The notes beneath the pieces are model-generated. The model had not been told where the DNA came from. It ran no database searches and saw only the letters and a program-made list of their open reading frames with translations. Positions 1 to 10,020 of a DNA stretch of 64,000 nucleotides are shown here, one piece after another. The stretch is taken from positions 29,511 to 93,510 of the forward strand of contig JAHFRL010000008.1 of the NCBI GenBank assembly GCA_023266235.1, written 5' to 3'. Numbering within the stretch: the stretch's first letter is position 1; each line of letters opens with the position of its first letter. Source of the stretch: Betaproteobacteria bacterium. Lineage in GTDB: Bacteria; Pseudomonadota; Gammaproteobacteria; Burkholderiales; SG8-41. The translations under genes were made by a program, and so were the position numbers.

Positions 1-118
1 GGACTTCGAGGCGAAACGCGTCTTCATGCTTGAAAGCGGCGGCAAAACCATCGAGCGAATAAAAAAGCGCATTCCAGAGACGCTTCAAGCCAGTTTTTCC
101 TTTGTAATGACTATTCAT
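1..118 (-). CDS. dgkA: Diacylglycerol kinase DgkA, N-terminal fragment (cut by window edge)
   Basis: Only the first 39 codons lie in the window. They read [18 protein letters not shown] and continue to a segment ending HEDAFRLEV. This matches the amphipathic N-terminus and the E-x-A-F-R-x-E stretch that precede the first membrane helix of prokaryotic diacylglycerol kinases, which phosphorylate diacylglycerol in the inner membrane. The ATG overlaps the stop codon of gcvPB as ATGA (115-118), so it is probably translationally coupled to the gcv genes. The membrane helices and active-site residues lie outside the window, so the call rests on the N-terminus alone. Confidence 0.7.
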   Translation of the reverse strand, partial: MNSHYKGKTGLKRLWNALFYSLDGFAAAFKHEDAFRLEV

Positions 119-1581
119 CCGCCGCCCGCGCGGCGCGCGCCGCGCCAGACGAGGTCGAGTTCGCGCGCGGCCCTGACCTCGTCGAGCCGGCGCACCGGCG
201 TGGTGTGCGGTGCTGTCTTCACCAGCGCGGGCTCGTGGTGCGCTTCGTCAAGTATCTCCTTCATCGCCTGCACGAACGCATCGAGCGTCTGCTTCGATTC
301 GGTCTCGGTCGGCTCGATCAGCAGGCATTCAGCCACCAGCAGCGGGAAGTAGGTGGTCGGCGCGTGGAAGCCCTTGTCGAGCAGCCGCTTGGCGACGTCC
401 ATCGCGGTAACGCCGGTTTTTTCCTTGAGGTTTTTCAACGTGACGCAGAATTCGTGGCTCGCGCGGCGCGTCGGAAACGCGATTTCAAAGCCGGCTTTCC
501 CGAGCTCGACCATCAGATAGTTGGCGTTGAGCGTGGCAAACTCGGCGATGCGCTGCATGCCCTCGCGGCCGAGCAGCCGCGCATAAACATAGGCCCGCAG
601 CAGCACGCCGGCATTGCCGAGGTGCCCCGCCAGGCGGCCGATCGACTGCGGCAGGTCCTTGTCATCGGCCAGCCGGTAATTGTCGTCCTCCCTCGCCACC
701 GTGGGCAGCGGCAGATAGGGCAGCAACCGCGTTGCGGCACCGACCGGGCCGGCGCCAGGGCCGCCGCCGCCGTGCGGCGTCGAGAACGTCTTGTGCAGAT
801 TGATGTGGATCACGTCGAAGCCCATGTCGCCGGGCTTGACCTTGCCGAGGATCCCGTTCAGGTTGGCGCCGTCGTAATACAACAGCCCGCCGGCGCCGTG
901 CACGATTTTTTCAATCCCGAGGATGGTGCGCTCGAACACGCCGAGCGTCGAAGGATTGGTGAGCATCAGTCCCGCAGTGCGCGGCCCGACCGCCGCTTGC
1001 AGCGCAGCAAGCTCGACATTGCCTTCGCGGTCGGTCGGAATCTCTTTTACCGTATAACCGCACATCACCGCCGAGGCCGGGTTGGTGCCGTGCGCCGCAT
1101 CCGGCACCAGCATTTCGGTGCGCGCACTGTCGCCACGCGCCACGTGATAGGCGCGGATCATCGCCACGCCCGCGAACTCGCCCTGCGCGCCCGCCATCGG
1201 CGCCAGGCTCACGCCGGCCATGCCGGTCACGTCCTTCAGCATTTCCTGCAGCTCGAACAGGCAGGCGAGAAAGCCCTGCCCGGTGTCGGCCGGCGCGTCG
1301 GGATGGCGCGCGAGGAACTGCGGCAGCATCGCGAGGTGATTGCATGCACGCGGGTTGTATTTCATGGTGCACGAGCCGAGCGGATAGAGCTGGGTGTCGA
1401 TAGAGAAGTTCTTCTGCGATAGGCCAGTGTAATGGCGCACCGCGTCGAGCTCCGACACCTCCGGCAGCAGCGGACGCGAAGCGCGGCGACAAGTCTCGGG
1501 AATCGCGTTCAAGTCAGGCGCGGCCATTGGCGCCTGCGCTGCGTTGCGCCGGCCGGGTCTGGATAGTTCAAAAATCAGCAT
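115..1581 (-). CDS. gcvPB: Glycine dehydrogenase (decarboxylating) subunit 2
   Basis: C-terminal half of a split P-protein of the glycine cleavage system (488 residues). With GcvPA it decarboxylates glycine and passes the aminomethyl group to lipoylated GcvH. The N-terminus [12 protein letters not shown] is the usual start of this subunit. The PLP-binding lysine is about K264 in [18 protein letters not shown], followed by the glycine-rich loop. It lies 28 bp downstream of gcvPA and is the last gcv gene of a gcvT-gcvH-gcvPA-gcvPB set, with dgkA overlapping its stop codon. The family assignment is clear; the two-gene P-protein form differs from the single long gcvP of E. coli. Confidence 0.95.
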   Translation of the reverse strand: MLIFELSRPGRRNAAQAPMAAPDLNAIPETCRRASRPLLPEVSELDAVRHYTGLSQKNFSIDTQLYPLGSCTMKYNPRACNHLAMLPQFLARHPDAPADTGQGFLACLFELQEMLKDVTGMAGVSLAPMAGAQGEFAGVAMIRAYHVARGDSARTEMLVPDAAHGTNPASAVMCGYTVKEIPTDREGNVELAALQAAVGPRTAGLMLTNPSTLGVFERTILGIEKIVHGAGGLLYYDGANLNGILGKVKPGDMGFDVIHINLHKTFSTPHGGGGPGAGPVGAATRLLPYLPLPTVAREDDNYRLADDKDLPQSIGRLAGHLGNAGVLLRAYVYARLLGREGMQRIAEFATLNANYLMVELGKAGFEIAFPTRRASHEFCVTLKNLKEKTGVTAMDVAKRLLDKGFHAPTTYFPLLVAECLLIEPTETESKQTLDAFVQAMKEILDEAHHEPALVKTAPHTTPVRRLDEVRAARELDLVWRGARRAGGG

Positions 1582-1605
1582 TCATCGCCCTCTCGCAAGC
1601 ACTCG

Positions 1606-1619
1606 CCTCTCACCTCTCA
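1606..1619. repeat. Two tandem heptamers (CCTCTCA)
   Basis: CCTCTCA occurs twice in a row. The first copy covers the gcvPA stop codon and the second lies inside the gcvPA coding end. It is a minor member of the short tandem repeats found in other gaps of this window, and could be chance given only two units. Confidence 0.35.
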
Positions 1620-3013
1620 CGTCTTTTCGGCTTGAGCGCGCAGCCCGCGGCGCGGAAGCGGCGGCCGAGGATGCGCTTCATATTGTCGGCGTAGCGCCCG
1701 AGATCGTCGTCGCGCTTGGTTTCGGTCGCGCATACCAGCAGCGCGTCGCCGAGCTCGGGGTAGTCCTGCGTCAACGCACGGCCGCCCAGTATGCCCTGCG
1801 CCTTGAGCGCCTCCAGCGCTTCACCAACCGGCGCGTTGAGCTGCAGCACGAATTCATGAAACACCGGGCCGCTGAACGCGCGCTTGACCCCGGGCAGCGC
1901 AGTGAGTTGCCGCATGAGTTTGAGTGCGTTTGAGTGACATGTCTGTGCAACGCGCGCGAGGCCGTCGGGCCCGAGCAGCGCCATGTAGATCGTCGCCGCG
2001 GTCACCATCAGGCCCTGGTTGGTGCAGATGTTGGACGTCGCTTTCGAACGGCGGATGTGCTGCTCGCGCGCCTGCAGCGTCAGCACGTACCCCGGCTTGC
2101 CGCCGGCGTCGACGGTGCGGCCGACGATGCGCCCCGGCATCTGCCGCACATACTGCTCGCGGCACGCCATGAAGCCGAAATACGGGCCGCCGCCGGCGAG
2201 CGGCGCGCCGAGCGGCTGCCCCTCGCCGACCACGATGTCGGCGCCGCCTGCGCCCCACTCGCCCGGCGGCCGCAACAGCGCGAGCGAAATCGGGTTCACC
2301 ACCGCGACGGCAAGCATGCCGTTCGCTTTTGCCCACGCCGTCAGATCATCGACCGGCTCGAGCACGCCGAAGAAATTCGGCTGCGGTATCACCAGCGCCG
2401 CGAAGCCCTGCCCGGCAAACTTCTGCAGCGCGGCAGGAATCACGTGGCCGGACTCGGTGCAGTACGGGACTTCGACGATCTCGATGTGCTGGTGCTTGAC
2501 GATGGTGCGGGCCACCTCGCGGTAGACCGGGTGCACGGTCGCCGGCATCAGCACGCGCTTCGAGCTCTGGTGCGCGCGCACCGCCATCAGCACCGCTTCG
2601 GCGAGCGCCGAAGCGCCGTCGTAGAGACTGGCATTGGTGATGTCCATCGCGGTCAGCGATGCCATCATCGACTGGTATTCGTAGAGCACTTGCAGCGTGC
2701 CCTGGCTCGCCTCGGCCTGATACGGCGTATACGCGGAATAGAACTCCCCGCGCGTCGCGATCTGCCATACCGCCGCCGGAATGTGATGCTCGTAGGCGCC
2801 GGCGCCGATGAAATTGAGCCAGCGGCCGTCGCGCTCGGCGCGCTCGTGCATCAGCCGCGTGATTTCCATTTCGCCCACGCCGGGCGGGATGCCGGGCAGT
2901 CCGCCGCCGCGCAGCGACGCCGGGATCTCGTCGAACAGATCGTCGATCGTCTTGACGCCGATCGCGGCAAGCATCGCGCTGACGTCGTTTTCGGTGTGCG
3001 GGATAAACGGCAT
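1610..3013 (-). CDS. gcvPA: Glycine dehydrogenase (decarboxylating) subunit 1
   Basis: N-terminal half of the split P-protein (467 residues; family members are about 450). The protein starts [19 protein letters not shown], the usual subunit-1 opening. It holds the family segments [15 protein letters not shown] and [18 protein letters not shown] at about residues 70-110 and [15 protein letters not shown] near residue 325. It partners GcvPB, which carries the PLP lysine. It sits between gcvH and gcvPB on the same strand. The C-terminal end (RRER) overlaps a short tandem repeat. Confidence 0.95.
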   Translation of the reverse strand: MPFIPHTENDVSAMLAAIGVKTIDDLFDEIPASLRGGGLPGIPPGVGEMEITRLMHERAERDGRWLNFIGAGAYEHHIPAAVWQIATRGEFYSAYTPYQAEASQGTLQVLYEYQSMMASLTAMDITNASLYDGASALAEAVLMAVRAHQSSKRVLMPATVHPVYREVARTIVKHQHIEIVEVPYCTESGHVIPAALQKFAGQGFAALVIPQPNFFGVLEPVDDLTAWAKANGMLAVAVVNPISLALLRPPGEWGAGGADIVVGEGQPLGAPLAGGGPYFGFMACREQYVRQMPGRIVGRTVDAGGKPGYVLTLQAREQHIRRSKATSNICTNQGLMVTAATIYMALLGPDGLARVAQTCHSNALKLMRQLTALPGVKRAFSGPVFHEFVLQLNAPVGEALEALKAQGILGGRALTQDYPELGDALLVCATETKRDDDLGRYADNMKRILGRRFRAAGCALKPKRRER

Positions 3014-3020
3014 GGGCTTA

Positions 3021-3112
3021 GTGAAACGTGAAAAGTGAAAAGTGAAATGTAGAAGCGATTGCCGGCATCACCGCGAGATTTGGCGTTTCACGTTTCACCT
3101 TTCACCTTTCAC
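3021..3112. repeat. Inverted pair of tandem heptamer arrays between gcvH and gcvPA
   Basis: The left arm (3021-3048) is four heptamers of the form GTGAAAN. The right arm (3085-3112) is four heptamers GTTTCAC, GTTTCAC, CTTTCAC, CTTTCAC. The arms are inverted relative to each other with a 36-base spacer, so the transcript could fold into a long stem-loop. It fills nearly the whole gcvH-gcvPA gap. Whether it acts as an attenuator, mRNA stabiliser or inert repeat is unknown. Confidence 0.8.
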
Positions 3113-3116
3113 GTAG

Positions 3117-3506
3117 TTAATGCTTTTCCGCATCTGCGATAGCCTGGTACGCAGCCGCATCGAGAAGTCCGCCCAGTTCCGCCGGATTGTCCGGCTTCAG
3201 TTTGAACATCCACGCCGCGTAAGCGTCGGCGTTGATTTTCTCCGGCGCGTCGGCAAGCTCGGCATTCGCCGCGACCACTTCCCCCGACAGCGGCGCATAA
3301 ACGTCGGCGGCGGCTTTCACCGATTCCACTACCGCGCATTCCTCGCCCTGCTTCAGCTTGCGGCCGACCGCGGGGCTCTCGACGAACACCAGATCGCCGA
3401 GCATTTCCTGCGCGTGGTGCGTGATGCCGATGGTCACCGTGCCATCGGCTTCCTGTTTTATCCATTCGTGCGATTTGGTGTATTTGAGGTTCGCTGGTGC
3501 CGTCAT
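3117..3506 (-). CDS. gcvH: Glycine cleavage system H protein
   Basis: Lipoyl carrier of the glycine cleavage system (129 residues, family about 125-130). The lipoylated lysine is about K64 in [13 protein letters not shown], and the start [17 protein letters not shown] is typical. An ATG is preceded by GGAG with a seven-base spacing, which fixes the start. It is second in the gcvT-gcvH-gcvPA-gcvPB order. The gap on either side contains tandem repeats. Confidence 0.96.
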   Translation of the reverse strand: MTAPANLKYTKSHEWIKQEADGTVTIGITHHAQEMLGDLVFVESPAVGRKLKQGEECAVVESVKAAADVYAPLSGEVVAANAELADAPEKINADAYAAWMFKLKPDNPAELGGLLDAAAYQAIADAEKH

Positions 3507-3531
3507 TTGTTAACTCCAGAAAAGCGCCGCC

Positions 3532-3558
3532 GCGGTGGACGCGGTGGACGCGGTGGAC
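3532..3558. repeat. Three tandem nonamers (GCGGTGGAC) between gcvT and gcvH
   Basis: GCGGTGGAC is present three times head to tail, followed by a degenerate copy and an A-rich stretch. A loosely complementary CGTCCTCCGTGTC lies about 75 bases further on, next to the gcvT stop codon. It belongs to the same style of intergenic repeat as 14156-14265 and 38496-38541. Confidence 0.65.
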
Positions 3559-3622
3559 GCAGAGGAAAAACAATAAAACCCTGTTTTTATTTTAACAAAG
3601 CCTTGTAAATGTTTTTTGAATT

Positions 3623-4738
3623 TCACCTCAGCGTCCTCCGTGTCTTCGGCGGCTGGGCTGCAATCAAAACTTTGCCATAGCGCACGAACGGCGGCTTGAC
3701 GACGCGCGCGCGCAGCATCTTGCCGCGCACCTCGACTGCGACTTCGTCGCCGGGCTTGACCGCGACCGGCACGCGCGCGAGCGCGATCGACTGCCCGAGC
3801 GTCGGCCCGAAGCCGCCGCTGGTGATTTCACCGGCGCCATGCGCGGTCGTGACCGGCTGGTGGCTGCGCATCACGCCTTTGTCGATCAACACCAGACCGA
3901 GCGCCTGGCGCGCCGGGGACGACTGCAACAACGCGCTTTTGCCGATGAAATCGCGCGCCGCCTGCAAGTCCACCGTCCACGCGAGTCCGGTCTCGAGCGG
4001 CGTCGTGGTCTCGTCCATGTCCTGGCCGTAAAGATTCATGCCGGCTTCGAGCCGCAAGGTATCGCGCGCACCGAGACCAGCCGCGGCCACACCTAGCTCG
4101 CGCAGGCGCTGCCACAGCGCGACCCCCTGGGCGGCGGGTAATACGAGCTCGAATCCGTCCTCGCCGGTATAACCGGTGCGTGCCAGCATCACTGCACCGA
4201 GATGCGTTGCGCTGAAATAAACCAGGCTGTCGCCTGCTGCCTGCGCTCCCGGCAGCGCCTGATAAACCCTGGCTCGCGCATTGGGGCCCTGCACGGCGAT
4301 GAGCGCGAGATCGCGACGCGCGCCAATGTTGACTTTCGGTGCATGCCGGTCACGCTGCGCAATAAGCCACGCGTAATCCTTGTCGGCGGTGCCGGCATTG
4401 ACGACGAGCCGGAACCAGTCCTCAGTGAAAAAATAAACAATCAGATCGTCGATCACGCCGCCCGCGGGATTCAGCAGGCACGAATAAAGCGCCTTGCCCG
4501 GCTGTTTCAGGCGCTCGACGTTGTTGGCCAGCACGCAGGAAAGCAGCGCGCGGCTGCCGGCGCCGCGCATGTCGATTGCGAGCATGTGCGACACGTCGAA
4601 CATGCCGCAATCGCGCCGCACGCTGTGGTGCTCCTCGAGCTGCGAGCCGTAGTGCAGCGGCATGTCCCAGCCGCTGAAATCGACCATGCGCGCGCCCATC
4701 TCGCGATGGAGGGCATTGAGCGGCGTGGTTTTGAGCAC
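3623..4738 (-). CDS. gcvT: Glycine cleavage system aminomethyltransferase (T protein)
   Basis: Tetrahydrofolate-dependent aminomethyltransferase that releases ammonia from aminomethyl-GcvH (371 residues; E. coli GcvT is 364). Family segments seen are [16 protein letters not shown] near the start, CGMFDVSHM, and [13 protein letters not shown] in the middle. The open frame extends further upstream but the family homology begins at [11 protein letters not shown], so I take the GTG at 4738. No strong Shine-Dalgarno precedes it. The gap to the upstream DUF3426 gene is only 41 bp, which leaves no room for the glycine riboswitch often found before gcvT. Confidence 0.93.
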   Translation of the reverse strand: MLKTTPLNALHREMGARMVDFSGWDMPLHYGSQLEEHHSVRRDCGMFDVSHMLAIDMRGAGSRALLSCVLANNVERLKQPGKALYSCLLNPAGGVIDDLIVYFFTEDWFRLVVNAGTADKDYAWLIAQRDRHAPKVNIGARRDLALIAVQGPNARARVYQALPGAQAAGDSLVYFSATHLGAVMLARTGYTGEDGFELVLPAAQGVALWQRLRELGVAAAGLGARDTLRLEAGMNLYGQDMDETTTPLETGLAWTVDLQAARDFIGKSALLQSSPARQALGLVLIDKGVMRSHQPVTTAHGAGEITSGGFGPTLGQSIALARVPVAVKPGDEVAVEVRGKMLRARVVKPPFVRYGKVLIAAQPPKTRRTLR

Positions 4739-4779
4739 CGTTATCGTCCCGTACTGCGGCGGTTCGCTGCCGGCGCAAA

Positions 4780-5706
4780 TCAGCGCGCCGGGGCCGCGAG
4801 CAGATCGAGACGAAAGCCGGCTGCGCCGAGATCGCCGGTGTCGAGATTGAGCCTGACCGTGATCTCGGCGTTGGGCGGAATGCCGGCGCGCGGGTGCTTG
4901 CCGGCGTCGAGATATTCGCCCGGCAGGAATATGCGGCGCGCGACAGTGTGCTCCTTGGTGTTGGTCAGCACTACGTCGAGGGCGGGGTAGCCGATCTCGA
5001 TCGTCGCATGATTGCGCAACGTCGCAGTCAAGGCGATCAGGCCGGGATTGCCGGGATCGGTCGCCTGCATGTCGGAGGCTTCGATGCTGATTTGCCGTGG
5101 CCGTTGCGGCAGTGCCGCCGTGCAGTGCAGCCGCTCGCACATCTGCGTGAGGTACGGCCGCGCCTCGGGCACGCTCGCCGCGATTTCACTGCGGTAGAAA
5201 TAAGCGCCTTGCACGGCAAGCGCGAGCAACAACAGCAATATGCCGAACGCCCAACCGCCGCTGCGCTTTTGCGGCAAGGGCTCAACCGCGAACGCCGCAG
5301 CGGCCGGCAGCGGCTGCGGCCCTGGAACCATGGTACGCAAAGATGGCTCGGGCGTTGCGGGCTCGGCTTGCGGTGCTGGGTGCGGCGTCTCGAACGCGGG
5401 TCCCGGCACAGCTTCCGCCAGCGCGGGCATCGTCACCTCCTCAAATCGCAACTCCTCGCGCGGCGCCGGCGGCGTGGCTTCGATTACGGGCTGGGCTGCC
5501 GAATCTGCCGCAGGCTCCGGCTCATGGCCGGCCGGCTGCGGCCCGGCATCGAGCGGCGTGTCGGCGCGCAGCGTCGCCAGCGTCTTGAAGCCATCGAATA
5601 CGTGCGCGCAGCGCCCGCAGCGCACCATGCCGTGCTGCGCCTGCAGCTGCGGCGGCGTCACCCGGAACGTGGTGCCGCACGACGGACATTGGGTGATCAT
5701 GCTCAT
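4780..5706 (-). CDS. Zinc-ribbon and DUF3426 membrane-anchored protein
   Basis: Protein of unknown function (308 residues). The N-terminus has an MJ0042-type zinc ribbon with two Cys pairs (CPSCGTTF, then CGRCAHVF, residues about 8-35). A low-complexity Pro/Glu/Ala-rich stretch follows (about 50-165), then one membrane helix ([19 protein letters not shown]), then a DUF3426 domain with a Cys pair (QMCERLHC). In betaproteobacteria such proteins commonly follow prmA, as here (17 bp gap). It sits between prmA and gcvT in the same run. Confidence 0.88.
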   Translation of the reverse strand: MSMITQCPSCGTTFRVTPPQLQAQHGMVRCGRCAHVFDGFKTLATLRADTPLDAGPQPAGHEPEPAADSAAQPVIEATPPAPREELRFEEVTMPALAEAVPGPAFETPHPAPQAEPATPEPSLRTMVPGPQPLPAAAAFAVEPLPQKRSGGWAFGILLLLLALAVQGAYFYRSEIAASVPEARPYLTQMCERLHCTAALPQRPRQISIEASDMQATDPGNPGLIALTATLRNHATIEIGYPALDVVLTNTKEHTVARRIFLPGEYLDAGKHPRAGIPPNAEITVRLNLDTGDLGAAGFRLDLLAAPAR

Positions 5707-5723
5707 GATTGCATCCGCCGCGC

Positions 5724-6614
5724 TCAGCGCCTGGTTCCGCTCAACAGCACCCAGCCTTCAGCGTGCTGCATGGTGTTCATGTCGAACCACTCTCGATACG
5801 CGTTACCGACTGCTTCGGCCTGATGCTCGAGTATGCCCGACAGCACGATCTGTCCGCCGCGACGCGCGGCGCGTGCGAGCAGCGGGGCGAGCAGCGTCAA
5901 TGGATTGGCGAGAATGTTGGCAAGCACGATGTCGGCGGCTTCGGATGGCGCGCGATCGGGCGTTTCAAACTGCGCCACGACCTGATTTTGCATCGCATTA
6001 TGGCGTGCCGCAAGCAGCGCAGCGGGGTCGATGTCGACACCAGCCGCGCGCGCAGCACCGAGTTTGAGGGCTGCGATCGCGAGTATGCCCGAGCCGCAGC
6101 CGTAATCGAGCACGGCCTCGCCGCCGCGCAGATTGGCGTCGAGCCAGCCAAGGCACAACCGCGTCGTCGGGTGCGTGCCGGTGCCGAATGCGAGCCCCGG
6201 ATCGATGACCAGGTTAATGGCACGGGGGTCGGGCGGCACGTGCCACGTCGGCACCACCCATAACCGCGGCGCTACGCGTACCGGCTGGAACTGGCCCTGC
6301 GTTGCGCGCACCCAGTCGCGTTCGGCGATGCGCTCGACGTCGAAGCCGCACGCCGGATCGAGGCCGGCGGTGCGCAATGCCGCCGCGACGCGCACTGTAA
6401 TGTCTTCGTTTTCATCGAACAGCGCACAGACTCTGGAGCGTTCCCATGCCGATGCCCCGGGCTCGCCCGGCTCGGCAAACAACGCGCGCTCGTGCGGCGT
6501 TCCCGCATGCGCGTCGGCCACCTCGACCGCCACCGCGCCCGCCTCGAGCAACGCGTCCGACAATGCCTCGACGCTGCCGGCGTCCACCGTTAGCGCGACG
6601 GAGATCCAGGACAT
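5724..6614 (-). CDS. prmA: Ribosomal protein L11 methyltransferase
   Basis: SAM-dependent methylation of ribosomal protein L11. The protein has an N-terminal substrate-recognition domain starting MSWISVALTVD, and a Rossmann methyltransferase domain with the motif I signature VLDYGCGSGILAIAALKLG, then DIVLANILANPL (motif IV). The open frame extends 63 bp upstream of the ATG at 6614, but that stretch is the intergenic repeat, so I take the internal start (296 residues; E. coli is 293). It is downstream of accC and upstream of the DUF3426 gene. Confidence 0.94.
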   Translation of the reverse strand: MSWISVALTVDAGSVEALSDALLEAGAVAVEVADAHAGTPHERALFAEPGEPGASAWERSRVCALFDENEDITVRVAAALRTAGLDPACGFDVERIAERDWVRATQGQFQPVRVAPRLWVVPTWHVPPDPRAINLVIDPGLAFGTGTHPTTRLCLGWLDANLRGGEAVLDYGCGSGILAIAALKLGAARAAGVDIDPAALLAARHNAMQNQVVAQFETPDRAPSEAADIVLANILANPLTLLAPLLARAARRGGQIVLSGILEHQAEAVGNAYREWFDMNTMQHAEGWVLLSGTRR

Positions 6615-6617
6615 TTT

Positions 6618-6708
6618 AGGATTGAGGATCGAGGATCGAGGCGTGAGGACGAAAAGAGAGACCGATTCCCGGCGCAAACAGACTTTCCCTCAATCCTCGA
6701 TCCTCAAT
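6618..6708. repeat. Inverted pair of heptamer arrays (AGGATTG/CCTCAAT type) between accC and prmA
   Basis: The left arm is AGGATTG, AGGATCG, AGGATCG plus two degenerate units (6618-6652). The right arm is CCTCAAT, CCTCGAT, CCTCAAT (6688-6708) and is followed by a run of six T. The arms are inverted and complementary over about 21 bases. On the minus-strand transcript this sits between the accC stop and the prmA start. Confidence 0.8.
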
Positions 6709-6723
6709 CCTGCTTTTTTCGCT

Positions 6724-8079
6724 TCACTCGACTTTCGTCGACTTGGCGAGCTTCTGCTCGAGGTAATGAATGCTGGTGCCCCCGCGCAGAAACGCCGCAT
6801 CCTGCATCATCTCGACGTGCAGCGGCAGGTTGGTCAGGATGCCCTCGACCACCGTTTCCGACAGCGCGATGCCCATGCGCGCAATCGCCTGCTCGCGCGT
6901 GTCGCCGTAAGCGATCAGCTTGCCGATCAGCGAATCGTAGTTGGGCGGCACGAAATAGTTGTTGTAGACGTGCGAATCGACGCGGATGCCGGGACCGCCC
7001 GGCATGTGCCACGAGGTGACGCGCCCGGGCGACGGCGTGAACTTGTAGGGGTCCTCGGCGTTGATGCGGCATTCGATCGCGTGACCCTTGAATGCGATGT
7101 CGCGCTGCTTGATCGGCATCCGCTCGCCGGCGGCGATGCGGATCTGCGCCTGCACGAGGTCGATGCCGGTGATCATTTCCGTCACCGGGTGTTCGACCTG
7201 CAGCCGCGTATTCATCTCAATGAAATAGAATTCGTCGTCCTCGTAGAGAAACTCGAACGTGCCGGCGCCTTCGTAACCGATCTTGCGGCATGCCTCCGCG
7301 CAGCGCTCGCCGACGCGGATGCGGCCGCGCGCCGCCAGATGCGGCGCCGGTGCCTCCTCGATGATCTTCTGGTGCCGGCGCTGCATCGAGCAGTCGCGGT
7401 CGCCGAGATAGATCGCGTTGCGGAATTTGTCCGCGAGCACCTGGATCTCGATGTGGCGCGGGCGCTCGAGAAACTTCTCCATGTAAACCATCGGATTGCC
7501 GAACGCTGCCTGCGCCTCGGCGCGCGTCATCGATACCGCATTGAGCAGCGCTGCCTCGGTATGCACGACGCGCATGCCGCGTCCGCCGCCGCCGGCGGCG
7601 GCCTTGATGATCACCGGGTAGCCGATCGCACGCGCGGTCTTGATGATTTCGTCCGGCGCTTCCGGCAGCGCGCCTTCGCCGCCCGGCACGCACGGTATGC
7701 CGGCCTTCTTCATCGCCAGCTTGGCATTCACCTTGTCGCCCATCAGGCGGATGGTTTCCGCTTTTGGCCCGATGAACACAAAACCGCTTTTTTCGACGCG
7801 CTCGGCGAAGTCCGCGTTTTCGGCGAGAAAGCCGTAGCCGGGATGGATCGCTTCGGCGTCGGTGACTTCGGCAGCGCTGATGATGGCGGGAATATTGAGG
7901 TAGCTCTGGGCCGAGGGCGGCGGGCCGATGCATACCGATTCATCGGCGAGCTTCACGTATTTCGCCTCGGCGTCGGCCTCGGAGTGCACCACCACGGTCT
8001 TGATGCTGAGTTCGCGGCACGCGCGCTGGATGCGCAGCGCGATCTCGCCGCGATTCGCGATCAGGATTTTTTCAAACAT
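6724..8079 (-). CDS. accC: Acetyl-CoA carboxylase, biotin carboxylase subunit
   Basis: ATP-dependent carboxylation of the biotin on AccB, the first step of fatty acid synthesis (451 residues; E. coli AccC is 449). Visible are the N-terminal [17 protein letters not shown], the glycine-rich ATP-grasp loop [12 protein letters not shown], and the [14 protein letters not shown] catalytic segment. It is separated from accB by 108 bp that contain a heptamer repeat. The family assignment is unambiguous. Confidence 0.97.
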   Translation of the reverse strand: MFEKILIANRGEIALRIQRACRELSIKTVVVHSEADAEAKYVKLADESVCIGPPPSAQSYLNIPAIISAAEVTDAEAIHPGYGFLAENADFAERVEKSGFVFIGPKAETIRLMGDKVNAKLAMKKAGIPCVPGGEGALPEAPDEIIKTARAIGYPVIIKAAAGGGGRGMRVVHTEAALLNAVSMTRAEAQAAFGNPMVYMEKFLERPRHIEIQVLADKFRNAIYLGDRDCSMQRRHQKIIEEAPAPHLAARGRIRVGERCAEACRKIGYEGAGTFEFLYEDDEFYFIEMNTRLQVEHPVTEMITGIDLVQAQIRIAAGERMPIKQRDIAFKGHAIECRINAEDPYKFTPSPGRVTSWHMPGGPGIRVDSHVYNNYFVPPNYDSLIGKLIAYGDTREQAIARMGIALSETVVEGILTNLPLHVEMMQDAAFLRGGTSIHYLEQKLAKSTKVE

Positions 8080-8094
8080 GGGCTGGCGCCGGAG

Positions 8095-8115
8095 AAGCGG
8101 GAGGCGGGGAGCGGG
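8095..8115. repeat. Three tandem heptamers (AAGCGGG type) between accB and accC
   Basis: AAGCGGG, AGGCGGG and GAGCGGG follow one another, then a degenerate unit. No clear inverted partner is present in the same gap. Confidence 0.5.
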
Positions 8116-8187
8116 AAGAGCGGACCGTGCTGCGTGAGAGGAGCAAATAGGTCAAGCACAGCGCTTGGGGCTTTTTCGCCCCACGCT

Positions 8188-8649
8188 TCACCCGATCACC
8201 ATCAGCGCGTGGCCGTATTCGACCGGCTGGCCGTTCTCGACCAGGATCGCCTTGATCACGCCGGCGCGGTCAGCCTCGATCTCGTTCAACAGCTTCATCG
8301 CCTCGATAATGCACACCGTGTCGCCCTCGCTGACGGTCTGCCCAACCTCGACGAACGCCTTGGCGCCCGGCGACGGTGCGCGGTAAAAAGTGCCGACCAT
8401 CGGCGATTTCAGCACATGGCCATCGGCCTGCGCCGCTGGCGGCTCGCCGGTGGCCGCGGCAGCAGGCGCGGCGGATGCAGCCGCCAGCGTTGCCACCGCA
8501 GCTGCCGGGGTGACGGTCGCGTTGACCGGCGCATGGGCCGAGCCGGTGCGGCTGATGCGCACTTTCTCCTCGCCTTCGGTGATTTCGAGTTCGGCAATGC
8601 CCGATTCCTCGACCAGATCGATCAGCTTCTTCAGTTTACGCAGGTCCAT
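8188..8649 (-). CDS. accB: Acetyl-CoA carboxylase biotin carboxyl carrier protein
   Basis: Carries the biotin used by AccC (153 residues, family about 150-156). The N-terminal helix [17 protein letters not shown], an Ala/Pro-rich linker (about 40-75) and the C-terminal biotinyl domain are in the usual order. The biotinylated lysine is about K119 in [10 protein letters not shown]. It lies 2 bp downstream of aroQ and upstream of accC. Confidence 0.97.
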   Translation of the reverse strand: MDLRKLKKLIDLVEESGIAELEITEGEEKVRISRTGSAHAPVNATVTPAAAVATLAAASAAPAAAATGEPPAAQADGHVLKSPMVGTFYRAPSPGAKAFVEVGQTVSEGDTVCIIEAMKLLNEIEADRAGVIKAILVENGQPVEYGHALMVIG

Positions 8650-8651
8650 GT

Positions 8652-9101
8652 TCAGTCTCCCGCATGCTGCAGCGCATACTCGAGCGCCAGCTCATAGCCC
8701 TTGCTGCCCAGACCGCTGATAATGCCCACCGCGAGATCGGTGAAATACGAGCGGTGGCGGAACTCCTCCCGTGCGAACACGTTCGACAAATGCACTTCGA
8801 TAAACGGGATCTTGACCGCCGCCAGCGCGTCGCGCATGGCGATGCTGGTGTGGGTGAAGGCGGCCGGGTTGATGATGATGAAATCGACACCTTCACGTTG
8901 CGCCTGCTGGATGCGGTTGACGAGTTCGCCTTCGACGTTACTCTGGTAGCTCGCATAATTGACGCCGGCCTGCTTGGCGCGGTCGGCGAGCCGCCGGTTG
9001 ATCGTGTCCAGCGTGACCGCACCGTAATGCTCGGGTTCGCGCGTGCCGAGCAGATTGAGATTGGGCCCGTGCAAAGCCAGGATTTTTTTGGATGTGGCCA
9101 T
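8652..9101 (-). CDS. aroQ: 3-dehydroquinate dehydratase, type II
   Basis: Shikimate pathway enzyme that dehydrates 3-dehydroquinate (149 residues, family about 145-150). Signatures are [20 protein letters not shown] at the N-terminus, [24 protein letters not shown], and the catalytic region [18 protein letters not shown]. An upstream in-frame ATG at 9119 would add six residues; I chose [12 protein letters not shown], which matches family length. It heads the aroQ-accB-accC set, a standard neighbourhood in proteobacteria. Confidence 0.95.
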   Translation of the reverse strand: MATSKKILALHGPNLNLLGTREPEHYGAVTLDTINRRLADRAKQAGVNYASYQSNVEGELVNRIQQAQREGVDFIIINPAAFTHTSIAMRDALAAVKIPFIEVHLSNVFAREEFRHRSYFTDLAVGIISGLGSKGYELALEYALQHAGD

Positions 9102-9483
9102 AAACGTGAATTCCGTCACACTGCTGATGACGGATCTTGATGCGTCAGAATTAACCCGACTTCCCTTTGCTTGCCACCAATCCGGGCTCCGCTTGGCGAT
9201 TCAGGGCAATTCTGCCGTAGATCGCAGCATTTTGTCTACTTTTAGCGACTTTATCGGCTATTTTCACCGTTTTTTGCAGAAGATTAATCTACTGGTTCCA
9301 AGCTTGGGCGATTGTCGATGCTGCGCAGCCGCACACCCCCGTTCAGGGTGCGTTAGGAAACCATCAAACCGGGTGCAATGTCAAGCTGAGGCAATTGCCG
9401 AAAATCTAGATTTTACAATTCTAGGGCCATTTTCGACGAAATTAGCCGAAGATGACTGCGAGATTGCTATCCACTTTCCGGGG
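9102..9483 (-). promoter_or_regulatory. Upstream region of the aroQ-acc genes, with two adjacent palindromes
   Basis: This 382-bp stretch has no convincing gene. It separates the tlpA-like stop codon from aroQ and is AT-richer than its surroundings, so it should hold the aroQ operon promoter. Two perfect palindromes sit one base apart: GGCAATTGCC (9390-9399) and AAAATCTAGATTTT (9401-9414). A minus-strand TTGACA occurs at about 9379-9384, but I found no well-spaced -10 partner for it. Confidence 0.5.
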
Positions 9484-10020
9484 TCATAACAGTCGCTCAA
9501 GCAGGTTTTCGAGCTTGTCGGGCTTCAAGATGCCGATTTCGCTGGTGATGACCTTGCCCGCGCGGTCGATCACCAAAGTGAACGGCAGCACGCCGCGCCG
9601 GTTGCCGGCTTGGCGTGCGAACTCCATGGTTTCCAGCCCGCCTACCAGCACCGGATAGTTGATGCCGATGTCCCGGGCATAGGGGCCGACCCGCTCTTTC
9701 TGGTCGATCGCGATACCGACGAACTGCACCCCGCGTGACCGATACTGGTCCTGAAGCTTGATGAAGGCGGGAATTTCCTCGCGGCACGGCGTGCACCATG
9801 TCGCCCAGAAATTGACCACCAGCACCTTGCCGCCCCATTGCGCGAGCGGCTGCGGTTTATCGTCCAACCCCATGAGCGTGGCCGCCAAAACCATTTGCCC
9901 GGCCGCCACCGGGTCAGGCGGACGATCAGAGCCGGCCCGCCATTGATAGAACAGGAAACCGGCGCCGGCAAACGCCGCCGCGAGCACGCCGACGGCGAGC
10001 GCCCGCAGCGGCCGCGTCAC
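9484..10020 (-). CDS. TlpA/ResA-type periplasmic thioredoxin
   Basis: Membrane-anchored thioredoxin-fold reductant of periplasmic disulfides (178 residues). It has an N-terminal helix (LRALAVGVLAAAFAGAGFLF) and the active site FWATWCTPCREE with the C-x2-C pair, then the cis-proline region GVLPFTLVIDRAG. The start is a GTG overlapping the dsbD stop codon as GTGA. That coupling fits a role as partner of DsbD, which supplies electrons across the inner membrane. A cytochrome c maturation role is possible but not shown by the context. Confidence 0.9.
   Translation of the reverse strand: MTRPLRALAVGVLAAAFAGAGFLFYQWRAGSDRPPDPVAAGQMVLAATLMGLDDKPQPLAQWGGKVLVVNFWATWCTPCREEIPAFIKLQDQYRSRGVQFVGIAIDQKERVGPYARDIGINYPVLVGGLETMEFARQAGNRRGVLPFTLVIDRAGKVITSEIGILKPDKLENLLERLL

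Noticed and set aside
205..1422. 405-codon plus-strand open frame opposite gcvPB
   Set aside because: Arg/His/Gln-rich shadow of gcvPB in a high-GC genome; no family features and no ribosome-binding site.
3021..3112. CRISPR array
   Set aside because: Repeat units are 7 bases with no spacers, and no cas genes are present.
4739..4779. Glycine riboswitch before gcvT
   Set aside because: Only 41 bp lie between the DUF3426 stop and the gcvT start, too short for the aptamer, and no matching fold is visible.
6133..8697. 854-codon plus-strand open frame across prmA, accC and accB
   Set aside because: It spans three well-supported minus-strand genes and their gaps; its composition is that of an antisense shadow.
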